NCBI GenBank assembly: GCA_902491345.1 | Contig: CABUHI010000004.1 | Span: 60,073 to 124,072, forward strand | Direction of reading: 5' to 3' | DNA length: 64,000 nucleotides | From: an uncultured Collinsella sp. | Lineage (GTDB): Bacteria; Actinomycetota; Coriobacteriia; Coriobacteriales; Coriobacteriaceae | In this document: positions 16,617-24,597 of the stretch, piece by piece | Layout of the letters: each line of letters opens with the position of its first letter | Position numbering within the stretch: position 1 is the first letter of the stretch | Made by a program: the position numbers and the translations under genes | The notes under the pieces: generated by a model | Told to the model about the DNA's origin: nothing | The model's database searches: none | What the model saw: only the letters and a program-made list of their open reading frames with translations

Positions 16617-18980
16617 ATGGCAGACGAACTTGTTTTTAGTGGTGGCGAGATAGTCTACGCCATATCTCAGCTGCCTCAAGTCACATCTGTGCCGCTGAAC
16701 GGTAGCGCCGTGCTGATTGGTTTTGAGGACGCTCCCAATGGGGAGGAGGCCCTCTTTGATTTTGACCCTCGGGCCGAAAAGGCTACGAAGCTCGACTATG
16801 AACTTGCAGCCGTTAGCGGGCTCCTTACGGGCGCGTTGAATATCCTATGGCAGAAAGACTTCAACCTTGAGGGTGCCAAAGAGTGGGGCGACGAGAAGGT
16901 TGGCAAATTCGTTCTTATGGTTGCCAAGTCTGCGGGTATGACAAAGGCGGATGCAACTCTAGAAGACGCTATCCGCTTTTTGGAGAAAGAGTTTCCTTTT
17001 GTCGCGGACAAACTTACTGCCGAGTTTGGCGGCGGGCTCCAACATCATCTGCGGGATTTCTCGCACCACCCGAGTTTGGTTGGCCTTGCGTGTTCGATCC
17101 TCTCGCAATTCACGGGCAAAGGCTATGGTACCGATACGGTCGGCCGGTTTGTCGCTTTTGACCTGCCTGCCGCCGTCTTCGATTCCGACTGTCCACTTAT
17201 AGGTAGGAACGTTCCAGAGAAGATCGCGTTTGGCACTCTGTTCTGGGCGATGCATCTTGTGAGCGACATGGCGGGGTCTAGCTCCAACCCCGGTAAGGGG
17301 ACGGGCATTCCCGGCATCGTGCTGTCCCTGTTCAAAGAACTCTCTTCCTTACCTGTATTTCAAAACTTGCAGGTTGCCTATAAGGGTAAGAATATTCGCA
17401 TTCAGCAATGGATTTCGAAGCTGTTTAATGGAGCGACGTTCAAGACCGAGGATGGCAAACCCATCCGCTTCGACCTTCGGGCGGAGGTTGGTCTTCTCGA
17501 TCAGGCTCTAAGCCAGGTGCCGGCAGTCATGGCCAACGAGATTATCGTTCGCTGCCTCTATATGCTCTCTCGGCTCAAGGTCGAGCTAGAACGTTGCGAA
17601 GTGAGCGATGCTCCCGGCTTGCACAAACTCAAGGCTTCGCATTTCATGCCCTACAACAGCAGAGCTCTCGCCCGCATGGTTACGGTTTCGAGCACTTCGT
17701 TCGTTCTGGCAAATCTGGCGACAGCAGCAGTTAGGGCAGGTATCGAATGCGAGGGGAACAAGGTCGTTTTCGCCCAGAAGCTCTTCTTGCGAATAAACTA
17801 CGTTGGAGTTGGACGCCTTGCGTTTGCCCTCCATGCCGACTGGGGCTATATGGCGGAGGAAATGTCCGAGGCTTGGGCTGAGCGCGCCAGGCGCCGCCAG
17901 GATATCTTCGATGGATTCCACTTTTATAGCCTAGATAGAGAAACGACGAGAATTGCCTTCTCGCTGAAGCTTGCCGCCATCAACTACGACTGCAGGAACG
18001 AGAAGAACAAAGTGCACAAAGGGCAAAAGAGGAGCTGGGCCCGCGCATGGCAGGATTCGGTCGCGGATGGCCTAGGCATTGATGCAGACGGCTACTTTTT
18101 GAGCGAGGAAGATGCGTACCGAGCCCTTGAGACAGTTTCGCGGCGGCGAGGCGGTAGGGTGCGCGCCCTGCTGGTTGCACAGGAGCTAGTCGAGTTTTGC
18201 CCCTATTCGCAGTTAGGAGATGAAGAGAAGAAAGAGTACAAAGGTTTGAAGGAGAGTGGGTCTTGGGTTAAAGATGAATTTCCCAGGAGACAAGACGCGG
18301 TTGATTTGGACGCCGTACGTTCCCTAGAGAAGCAATGCGGGGCGCATATCCGTGAGCTTTCAGGTACATTGCCAAAGGTCTTGGTGGGTGGCGCCATTGC
18401 CGTGGCGGCGGCCCTTGGCACAGGAGGAGTTGCCGCGGCATTGGCTCCGGATATTGCTATCGGCATCTTTGGAGGCTCGTTTGTCGGCCTCCACGGGGCT
18501 GCGCTTGTCAATGCGAGCCTTGCTGCGGCTGGCGGTGGCGCCTTGGCCGCCGGTGGCATGGGCATGGCCGGTGGCACCGCTTTGATTGCGGGCAGCGGCG
18601 CTGCGCTTGGCCTTTTGGGTTCTGGTGGCGTTGCCCTGGCGGCGTCGATGGGGGAGGACTATGCTCAGTTCGTGCTCGTTGAATGCTCAAGGCTTCTCGC
18701 ATTTCTTGATGTGGCAACTGACCGCTGCCCGCATGAGGGGGCCATTTTGGTGCAGAAGGCGGCCGAGGCCGTGCAGCGCAGCATCGCTGGTGTTGAGGTG
18801 GATGTCGAGAAGGAGAATGGAAAGGGTGACCGCAGGGATGGCAGGTTGCTTAAGCAGTTGAAGAAGGGTCTTGGGTATTTGACTTCAACCCTTAAGCTGA
18901 TCGAGAAGATGCAGAAGCGCCTTGGTGTCGCCGGTGAGAGTGAACCGCTCAACAGTTTGCCGGCATCAGGTGATGAATAG
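16617..18980 (+). CDS. Unrecognised 787-residue protein with glycine-rich membrane segment
   Basis: The ATG at 16617 follows GGGAGGAA by 6 bases. I do not recognise the family. Residues 1-540 look soluble and mixed alpha/beta; conserved-looking stretches are LDYELAAVSGLLTGALNILW (residues 60-79) and HHLRDFSHHPSLVGLACSIL (from residue 144). Roughly residues 590-690 form one long hydrophobic block rich in glycine and alanine, with repeated GxxxG spacing, as in glycine-zipper membrane hairpins. A charged helical tail follows, with LLKQLKKGLGYLTSTLKLIEK. There is no signal peptide. The gene is 38 bases after hsdR and 37 bases before the GmrSD-like gene on the same strand, which points to a defence role. 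Membrane disruption on phage infection is a possible activity but is inferred only from the glycine zipper. Confidence 0.55.
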   Translation: MADELVFSGGEIVYAISQLPQVTSVPLNGSAVLIGFEDAPNGEEALFDFDPRAEKATKLDYELAAVSGLLTGALNILWQKDFNLEGAKEWGDEKVGKFVLMVAKSAGMTKADATLEDAIRFLEKEFPFVADKLTAEFGGGLQHHLRDFSHHPSLVGLACSILSQFTGKGYGTDTVGRFVAFDLPAAVFDSDCPLIGRNVPEKIAFGTLFWAMHLVSDMAGSSSNPGKGTGIPGIVLSLFKELSSLPVFQNLQVAYKGKNIRIQQWISKLFNGATFKTEDGKPIRFDLRAEVGLLDQALSQVPAVMANEIIVRCLYMLSRLKVELERCEVSDAPGLHKLKASHFMPYNSRALARMVTVSSTSFVLANLATAAVRAGIECEGNKVVFAQKLFLRINYVGVGRLAFALHADWGYMAEEMSEAWAERARRRQDIFDGFHFYSLDRETTRIAFSLKLAAINYDCRNEKNKVHKGQKRSWARAWQDSVADGLGIDADGYFLSEEDAYRALETVSRRRGGRVRALLVAQELVEFCPYSQLGDEEKKEYKGLKESGSWVKDEFPRRQDAVDLDAVRSLEKQCGAHIRELSGTLPKVLVGGAIAVAAALGTGGVAAALAPDIAIGIFGGSFVGLHGAALVNASLAAAGGGALAAGGMGMAGGTALIAGSGAALGLLGSGGVALAASMGEDYAQFVLVECSRLLAFLDVATDRCPHEGAILVQKAAEAVQRSIAGVEVDVEKENGKGDRRDGRLLKQLKKGLGYLTSTLKLIEKMQKRLGVAGESEPLNSLPASGDE

Positions 18981-19017
18981 GTTCACTGCATATTGATGGA
19001 AGAGGAGACAGGCGCAA

Positions 19018-21141
19018 ATGAAAGCAACCGAGGCAAATCTGCTCGACCTTATGGGTGTGGCGAAGATGCAGTTCGTCATTCCCGTGTACCAGCGAGTTTA
19101 CTCGTGGAGTGTAAAAGAGTGCGAGGTGCTTTGGGATGACGTAATGCGAGCGGGTCGTGATGGCGTATCGCACTTCGTGGGGTCGATGCTCTATATCCCT
19201 GAGTCCGAGAGCTCTGCCACGAGTATTTCGCGCGTGCTTCTGATTGACGGACAGCAGCGCATGACGACGTTTTCGTTGATGATCGCTGCTTTGGCTGACT
19301 ATCTGGAGGGTAATCCCGACAAGGCCGGCTTCCTTGGCGATCTCAAGATTTCAGCGTTGCGGAAGAACTACCTCTTTAACGATGACGACTACAACGGCCT
19401 GGCGCGCTACAAGTTGGTGCTCTCGCAGGACGATAAAGAGACGCTGTTCTCCATCGTGTCTGGGTCTCCCGTGCCAGATGAAAAATCGGATCGGATCGTC
19501 GAGAACCATGCGTTCTTCCGTGAGAAGATGCGTGGTAAATCATTTGATCCGGCAAGGCTTTGGGCGGGGCTTAACCGCGTGCAGGTCATCGACACTAAGC
19601 TCACCGCTGGCGTTGATAATGCCCAGCTCATATTTGAGTCCATGAACTCCAAGGGCAAGCCGCTCACGCCCATTGACCTTATTCGTAACTACGTTCTTAT
19701 GTCGCTTCCCAACGACGAGCAGACCAAGCTTTACGAGGGTTACTGGCATCCGCTCGAGCGCCTGTTTGGAAAAGGCGGCGAGGAAGAGTTCAATGCATTT
19801 ATCTGGTACTGGCTGTGGCTTAAAGTTCCCAATAGGATGCCGAAGGAGAGCGAGGCCTACTACGAGTTTAAGCGCTATTTCGCCGACGACTACGATGGTG
19901 ACACCGAGGGCCTGCTTAAGGAGCTGCGCGGGTATGCACATAGATACGCCAATCTGTTCCTTGGTAAGGAGAAGGACGACGGACTGCGCCGAGTGTTCGG
20001 CAGAATCGTAAGCCTCGACGTGAAGCAGATAAGGCCCCTCTTAATGTTGCTTTACTCGGTTTACGAGGGGAATGGGCTAGACCGCAATGCGTTTCTACGT
20101 ATCTGCGAGACTATCGAGTCGTTCCTGTTCAGGCGGGCGGTTTGCGGCAGGCTTACCACGGGCCTAAATAATTTCTTTGCCGGCATGTATCGCAATCTCG
20201 AACAGCAGGACGATATAGAGGAGTACGTTACGGCGATGCTCCTTATCCACAGCAGCGGTATGACTGCGTACTTCCCGACAGACGAGCATTTTGTCGAGGA
20301 GTTTAAGACGCGTGACTGCTACAACCGTTTCTCCAAAAAGCGCTATTACCTGGAGCGCATGGAGAACTGGCACCGCCCGAAGGAGCCCATTTCGGCCGGC
20401 GATTACCAGATCGAGCACATCATGCCCCAGACGATCGATGATGAGCACGGCTGGAAGGAATCGCTTGGTGAGAACTGGGAAGACGTCCACGACAGGCTGT
20501 GCAACAACTTGGGAAATCTTACGCTGACGGGCTACAACCAGGAGTACTCAAACCGGTCGTTCTCGGACAAGCTCAATCTTCCTGACGTGGGGCTTAAGTG
20601 CAGTCCGCTCTACCTGAACAAGTCGATCGCCTCGCATGAAAAATGGGGTGAGGAAGAGATTGGACAGCGCGCGGACGAGCTGGCGAAAGAGGCGTGTGAG
20701 ATATGGAAATATCCCGACCTTCCGGCAGACGTCGTCGACAAGTACCGTCCTTCTCGCGGGGAGTCTGATGAGGCTCCTATCTGGACTCTGCAGGAGAATC
20801 ACCCCACTTTTGCTGAAGGCGGACTCAACCAGAAGCTTTTCGATGAGGTGTGCGAGTCTGTTCTGAGTGGTAACCCTTCGTGGGAGTCCTATATAGCCAA
20901 GTACTATGTAGGCTTCAGGTCGGGCAAACGAAAGTTGCATGCCGTGCTGGAAGGCAGGACTAGCAACGGTGGCTGGATTGCCGTCGGCCTGGCAAAGAGC
21001 GTGGATGACCTAATTGATCCAGAGGACATGTGCCAGGACAAACGTACGCAGGGTGGATTTGGCCCAGGCCTACCGACCTATGTTGCCCTTCGTAATGCCG
21101 ATGACATTTCCGCGGTGCTCGATCTTATAAAGCAGTGCTAG
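19018..21141 (+). CDS. GmrSD-like type IV restriction enzyme (DUF262, DUF1524, DUF5655-like)
   Basis: The protein has 707 residues and starts 37 bases after the preceding gene. The N-terminal DUF262 domain shows FVIPVYQRVYSWS and, at residues 77-83, the signature DGQQRMT that binds or hydrolyses nucleotide in GmrS-like proteins. The middle DUF1524 domain has HIMPQ at residues 467-471, the His of an HNH-type nuclease, with NNLGNLTLTGYNQEYSN completing the site. The C-terminal 120 residues resemble DUF5655 (YYVGFRSGKRKLHAV, then a final DLIKQC helix). Such fused enzymes cut modified phage DNA, for example glucosylated or phosphorothioated DNA. It is the last gene of the defence operon, so classical type I restriction and modification-dependent restriction are combined in one unit. 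Confidence 0.85.
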   Translation: MKATEANLLDLMGVAKMQFVIPVYQRVYSWSVKECEVLWDDVMRAGRDGVSHFVGSMLYIPESESSATSISRVLLIDGQQRMTTFSLMIAALADYLEGNPDKAGFLGDLKISALRKNYLFNDDDYNGLARYKLVLSQDDKETLFSIVSGSPVPDEKSDRIVENHAFFREKMRGKSFDPARLWAGLNRVQVIDTKLTAGVDNAQLIFESMNSKGKPLTPIDLIRNYVLMSLPNDEQTKLYEGYWHPLERLFGKGGEEEFNAFIWYWLWLKVPNRMPKESEAYYEFKRYFADDYDGDTEGLLKELRGYAHRYANLFLGKEKDDGLRRVFGRIVSLDVKQIRPLLMLLYSVYEGNGLDRNAFLRICETIESFLFRRAVCGRLTTGLNNFFAGMYRNLEQQDDIEEYVTAMLLIHSSGMTAYFPTDEHFVEEFKTRDCYNRFSKKRYYLERMENWHRPKEPISAGDYQIEHIMPQTIDDEHGWKESLGENWEDVHDRLCNNLGNLTLTGYNQEYSNRSFSDKLNLPDVGLKCSPLYLNKSIASHEKWGEEEIGQRADELAKEACEIWKYPDLPADVVDKYRPSRGESDEAPIWTLQENHPTFAEGGLNQKLFDEVCESVLSGNPSWESYIAKYYVGFRSGKRKLHAVLEGRTSNGGWIAVGLAKSVDDLIDPEDMCQDKRTQGGFGPGLPTYVALRNADDISAVLDLIKQC

Positions 21142-21208
21142 GTTAAGGGCCGGGAATCTAATTCCCGGCCCTTGCCATCTCGGAATTGCCGATGGCTTAT
21201 CTGCCCAC

Positions 21209-21420
21209 CTACATCCCCGTAATCCCGCGCGCCGCGCTCAGCAGCTCGTACTCCCTCTGGCTCCACTGGGGCAGCTTGGCCGCGCGCACGGCGTCGCGGC
21301 ACAGATCCAGAAACGCTTCGGCTCCCTCGCAGAAGCGTTTGCGGGCAAAGGTACCCGAGCCGCTTGCGATGCACGCGCTGCCGGCGAAGAGCTATCGGCT
21401 AGACGATTCGCGCGGGCAGC
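21209..21420 (-). pseudogene. Truncated copy of the 23057-23350 coding sequence
   Basis: Read on the minus strand it gives CEGAEAFLDLCRDAVRAAKL and EYELLSAARGITGM before its stop codon. It matches the C-terminal 60 residues of the frame at 23057-23350 nearly residue for residue. A TAG interrupts the frame before LFAGSACIAS, and the homology fades beyond about 21420. It is in the same orientation as the other copy, so the two form direct repeats that enclose the AbiE pair. There is no start codon or ribosome binding site. Confidence 0.7.
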
Positions 21421-21458
21421 GGCTAAAGCGGGCGCGTGATAAATCGATAATTGGTGAG

Positions 21459-21476
21459 AACGAACACGTGTTCGTT
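21459..21476. promoter_or_regulatory. LexA-box-like perfect palindrome
   Basis: AACGAACACGTGTTCGTT is an 18-bp perfect palindrome whose core CGAAC-N4-GTTCG matches the SOS box of actinobacteria and other Gram-positive bacteria. AT-rich, promoter-like sequence (TATATGGTAAGATATATG) follows on the plus strand. A 38-codon frame from 21492 to 21608 could be read from it but has no recognisable product. The intact downstream genes are the AbiE pair. Confidence 0.6.
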
Positions 21477-21640
21477 TATATGGTAAGATATATGCCAGCG
21501 GGAGCGATTTCATTCGATATCGTTCTTGCCGGTACTTTTTACTTCCGCATGCTGTCGGCGCGGGCTTCGAATTCAGAGAGGGCGATTGCAATGCTATACG
21601 AATTTTAATAGATCTCTAGTGCTTGATTAAGACCATGTCT

Positions 21641-21678
21641 ATGTCAAAAGACATACAAAAGTGTTAGTCTTTTGACAT
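21641..21678. promoter_or_regulatory. Inverted-repeat operator at the abiEi start
   Basis: ATGTCAAAAGAC (21641-21652) pairs exactly with GTCTTTTGACAT (21667-21678) across 14 bases. The right arm overlaps the first two bases of the abiEi ATG. AbiEi proteins of type IV systems repress their own operon by binding inverted repeats, so this is the expected autoregulatory site. Confidence 0.75.
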
Positions 21679-22204
21679 GAAACACTTTGATGAAATATTC
21701 GAACTGGCGGCAGATGGCTACGGCATCGTGACTGCTGCGCAGGCACGCGAGATTGGCGTAACCACCGGAGAACTGAGCCGATGGTGTGCCACTGGGAAAT
21801 TGATGCGCCGAGGACATGGGGTGTACAAGCTCACCCAATGGGTTCCGACGCCCCGTGACGTCTTTGCGGAGGCAGTGGCTCTTGTTGGTGACGAGGGTTT
21901 CCTGTGGGGCGAATCAGTGCTGTCTATGCACGCACTTGCTCTTGTTGATCCTCGTGCCGTGACCGTGGCAACACCAAAGCGTATTCGCCGCAAACTGCCA
22001 GCTTGGGTAAAAACAGTGCCCGCTCCAGAGAATGCGAAAACGACGTTCTATGAAGGAATCCCTTCTCAATGCGTTGCCGATGCGATTGAGGCTTGTAAGG
22101 GGTCCGTTATGACCGAACGCCTTATCGAGGCAACCAAGCACGCTCAAGCCGAGGGCCTTATTACCTCCAATGAGCATGAGAGACTGATGAAGGAGCTGTC
22201 GTGA
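21677..22204 (+). CDS. abiEi: Type IV toxin-antitoxin antitoxin, AbiEi family
   Basis: The protein has 175 residues. The N-terminal winged helix reads DGYGIVTAAQAREIGVTTGELSRW and is followed by GKLMRRGHGVYKLT, the usual AbiEi DNA-binding segment. The remainder, with a conserved-looking AVALVGDEGFLWGESVLSMH, belongs to the antitoxin domain that blocks the partner enzyme. The start codon sits inside the right arm of a perfect inverted repeat, so no separate ribosome binding site is clear and the mRNA may be nearly leaderless. It overlaps the toxin gene by 4 bases (GTGA), the normal arrangement of abiE operons. Known AbiE systems stop phage growth by stopping the host; that this one does is inferred. 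Confidence 0.88.
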   Translation: MKHFDEIFELAADGYGIVTAAQAREIGVTTGELSRWCATGKLMRRGHGVYKLTQWVPTPRDVFAEAVALVGDEGFLWGESVLSMHALALVDPRAVTVATPKRIRRKLPAWVKTVPAPENAKTTFYEGIPSQCVADAIEACKGSVMTERLIEATKHAQAEGLITSNEHERLMKELS

Positions 22205-23034
22205 AGGAAGTCAAGAAGCCAACCAGCAGACGTAACCTTGACATAGCGATAGACCGACTCTGCACTGATTTGGACGAAGAACCGGGCCGCGTTAAAAGAC
22301 TCATTGCGGCCGTTGTTGTTGGGCAAATGCTACCCGATGGAGCCGCAAAGGGTGGAAATGCCCTGAAGATTCGCTTTGGGAAGGATGCCACGCGGTTCTC
22401 ACGCGACCTCGATACCGCCAGGGCATCCTCACTGAACGATTACATGACGAAGCTTGAAGATTCGCTCACTATAGGCTGGAACGGATTCTCGGGTGCCATT
22501 GTTCCGAGGGAGCCCGCATCTCCTAAGGGAATTCCAACTGCTTACGTCATGCGTCCGTTCGAAATCAAGATTGCCTACAATGGTAAATCGTGGATGACGC
22601 TGCCGCTTGAGGTCGGTCATAACGAAATCGGCGACGCCGACGATCCCGATATGGTTTCCTCGCCTGAAGCTGCGGCAATATTGAAAGGCCTCGGGTTTCC
22701 CGAACCGGGGCCGGTTCCGTGCATGAGGCTTGAGCATCAGATTGCCCAGAAACTTCATGCTGCGAGCAGCCCCGGCAGCGAGCGCGCCCATGATCTGATA
22801 GATCTCCAGATTGCAATTTCCAACGGGGAAATTGATTACCTAAAAACTCGAGAGGTCTGTATCAGACTCTTTGCGTATCGTGCGGAGCAGGAGTGGCCTC
22901 CAATGATCTCGAGGGGAGTGGACTGGGACTCACTGTATTTCTCCCAGGCGGAAGGACTTAACGTTTTGCCGACTGTCGATGATGCCGTGGCATGGGCGAA
23001 CGACTTGATTGCAAAAATTGATTCTGCTTGTTAG
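22201..23034 (+). CDS. abiEii: Type IV toxin, AbiEii/AbiGii nucleotidyltransferase
   Basis: The protein has 277 residues and starts at a GTG overlapping the abiEi stop. GGNALKIRFG from residue 51, followed by TRFSRDLDTA, is the nucleotidyltransferase signature (the G-G/S motif and the D-x-D of the DNA polymerase beta fold) used by AbiEii and MenT-type toxins, which modify tRNA. A second helical part includes MRLEHQIAQKLHAAS and ERAHDLIDLQIAI, a conserved feature of the family with K and D residues near the active site. No frameshift or missing motif was noticed. The toxin-antitoxin pair is bounded on each side by a copy of an unrelated gene fragment. Confidence 0.88.
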   Translation: MKEVKKPTSRRNLDIAIDRLCTDLDEEPGRVKRLIAAVVVGQMLPDGAAKGGNALKIRFGKDATRFSRDLDTARASSLNDYMTKLEDSLTIGWNGFSGAIVPREPASPKGIPTAYVMRPFEIKIAYNGKSWMTLPLEVGHNEIGDADDPDMVSSPEAAAILKGLGFPEPGPVPCMRLEHQIAQKLHAASSPGSERAHDLIDLQIAISNGEIDYLKTREVCIRLFAYRAEQEWPPMISRGVDWDSLYFSQAEGLNVLPTVDDAVAWANDLIAKIDSAC

Positions 23035-23056
23035 TGACACTGCCGAGATCTCTCGC

Positions 23057-23350
23057 TTACGCCATAGCAATCCCGCGCGCGGCACTCAGCAACTCGTACT
23101 CCCTTTGACTCCACTGACGCAGCTCGGCAGCCTTGACGGCGTCGCGGCACAGGTCCAGAAATACCTCGGCGCCCTCGCAGAAGCACTCGCGGGCAAAGAT
23201 GCCCGACCCGCCCGCAACGCACACGCCATCGGCAAACAGCTCCCAGCTAGACGGCTCACGCGAGTCATCTCCGAGTAGCTTGATCTGCAGCACATGCGGG
23301 CCGCCAGCGGCACATGGCCCTTCTTCCAACGCCTGCACCGTAAAGCGCAT
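23057..23350 (-). CDS. Hypothetical protein of 97 residues, possibly a truncated gene
   Basis: The frame begins MRFTVQALEEG and ends LSAARGIAMA. The sequence looks like real protein (cysteine- and alanine-rich, CEGAEVFLDLCRDAVKAAEL), but no ribosome binding site precedes the ATG on the minus strand. The reading frame stays open upstream with the plausible strand FYTLSLQ, so the true gene may have been longer. Its C-terminal half is repeated, in decayed form, at 21209-21420. No family is recognised. The preserved frame in this copy against the stop codon in the other suggests that this one is the functional or more recent version. Confidence 0.45.
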   Translation of the reverse strand: MRFTVQALEEGPCAAGGPHVLQIKLLGDDSREPSSWELFADGVCVAGGSGIFARECFCEGAEVFLDLCRDAVKAAELRQWSQREYELLSAARGIAMA

Positions 23351-23371
23351 CTGGAGGGACAGAGTATAAAA

Positions 23372-23419
23372 TCCGGAAAAGTGTCGAAAAGGGCACCTTA
23401 AAACTTCGGAAAAGTGTAG
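23372..23419. repeat. Pair of 15-bp direct repeats
   Basis: TCCGGAAAAGTGTCG (23372-23386) and TTCGGAAAAGTGTAG (23405-23419) differ at two positions and are spaced 33 bp apart. They lie in the spacer between the 97-residue frame and the downstream minus-strand gene. No other landmark was seen in this intergenic stretch. Confidence 0.5.
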
Positions 23420-23487
23420 CTGGATGACAAAACAGCACTTAGAAGCCGGTGCTGGATGCGGGATCCTGTGGTCGCCTTCAGCCCTCG

Positions 23488-24474
23488 CTACTCGTCGTCC
23501 CCGTCGTTGGGGTCGCCCTTGAGGGTGTTGATGTCCAGGTACTGGTTATCGTCCTCTTTTTGCTGGGTTTCCGACTCCGCTTGGGTGGGGCCGCGGAACA
23601 GCTGGAATCCCTCAAACGCAATGACGCCGAGCAGGGCGATGATAATGGCGATAAAGGCAACCTTGACTGCCTGCGGAAATTCCGAGAAACGCAGCGCCTT
23701 TTCCTCGGCGTAATAATCGGCGAAGCGCTCTTCGCCCGTGCTTTTGGTATACGCCGGCGCGGACGCGGCCTCCGGGTCATATTCCGGTGCAGGCGTGGCG
23801 GCGTACGGATCGTTGAGATAATCGCTCGATGCGGTGCCATAATCCTCGGTCTCGATGCGACCGGTGCCAGCATGGCCATCGGAATAATCGGAATATGCCG
23901 CACCGCCCTCATAGTCCGCGGCGCCCGTGTTGGCGGCAAAAAGCGGGTTAACTGGAACATCGAGCGCCGGCATGCCGGTAGAGGTCTCATCCAGATCGGC
24001 TGCAGCCCAGGAATCGTGGGCAACCTGATGGGCAACGGGCTCATCGAGCCTTGTGACCGGAAGCTTGCGTGCCGCAGGAACAGGTAACTGCTGGGCGCTG
24101 TACATAACGGTGCTGTCGGCCGATTTGCCCTGCGTCGCTGCAGCGAGAAATGCCGCCGTCTCGGACGGGTCACTTGCGGGGCGGGGAGCTGGTGTGGGCG
24201 CCGAAGTGGGTGTGGGTGTGGGCGCGGGCGTCGAAACAGGCGACTGCGCAGGAGTCGACGCAGATGCGGGCTTAGGCGCAAGTGCGGGATTGGGGCTTGA
24301 CGGGCGAGCCCCGCCGCCCATGAGTTCGTCGGCGGTCCACGGGCGATCATCCATCACGTCGTCAAGGCTCAGCGAAAACAGGTCGTCTTCACCCTCATCG
24401 AACATGCGGTGCACATGTCCACCAATTGCCGGAATCAATCCGCGACCGGTGCATGATGCCTTGCTCAACGCCAT
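23488..24474 (-). CDS. Single-pass membrane protein with proline/alanine-rich cytoplasmic region
   Basis: The protein has 328 residues from the ATG at 24474, which has AAAGGGTGG upstream; the frame continues 32 codons further but without a site. After a short acidic start (MFDEGEDDLFSLSLDDVM) comes a long disordered proline, alanine, serine and threonine stretch with TPAPTPTPTS-like repeats. A tyrosine- and aspartate-rich part follows. One clear membrane helix, VAFIAIIIALLGVIAFEGF, lies about 55 residues before the end and is followed by an acidic tail. No catalytic motif is visible and no function is proposed. It lies downstream of the YheO-type regulator on the same strand, 120 bp apart, but is not obviously part of its pathway. 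Confidence 0.75.
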   Translation of the reverse strand: MALSKASCTGRGLIPAIGGHVHRMFDEGEDDLFSLSLDDVMDDRPWTADELMGGGARPSSPNPALAPKPASASTPAQSPVSTPAPTPTPTSAPTPAPRPASDPSETAAFLAAATQGKSADSTVMYSAQQLPVPAARKLPVTRLDEPVAHQVAHDSWAAADLDETSTGMPALDVPVNPLFAANTGAADYEGGAAYSDYSDGHAGTGRIETEDYGTASSDYLNDPYAATPAPEYDPEAASAPAYTKSTGEERFADYYAEEKALRFSEFPQAVKVAFIAIIIALLGVIAFEGFQLFRGPTQAESETQQKEDDNQYLDINTLKGDPNDGDDE

Positions 24475-24597
24475 TCTGTTCCACCCTTTCGAAATACCAA
24501 TGACATCGATTATATGGAACTTCCCAAGCGGCTCGGTCTTGGATTCGAGCTTTCCAGAACTCGCGCCCAAAAGGGGAGGGGCAATCTAGGCGAGTGC

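Noticed and set aside
23057..23350. Insertion-sequence or transposase explanation for the duplicated fragment
   Set aside because: No terminal inverted repeats, no transposase motif and no short target-site duplication was seen at the two copies.
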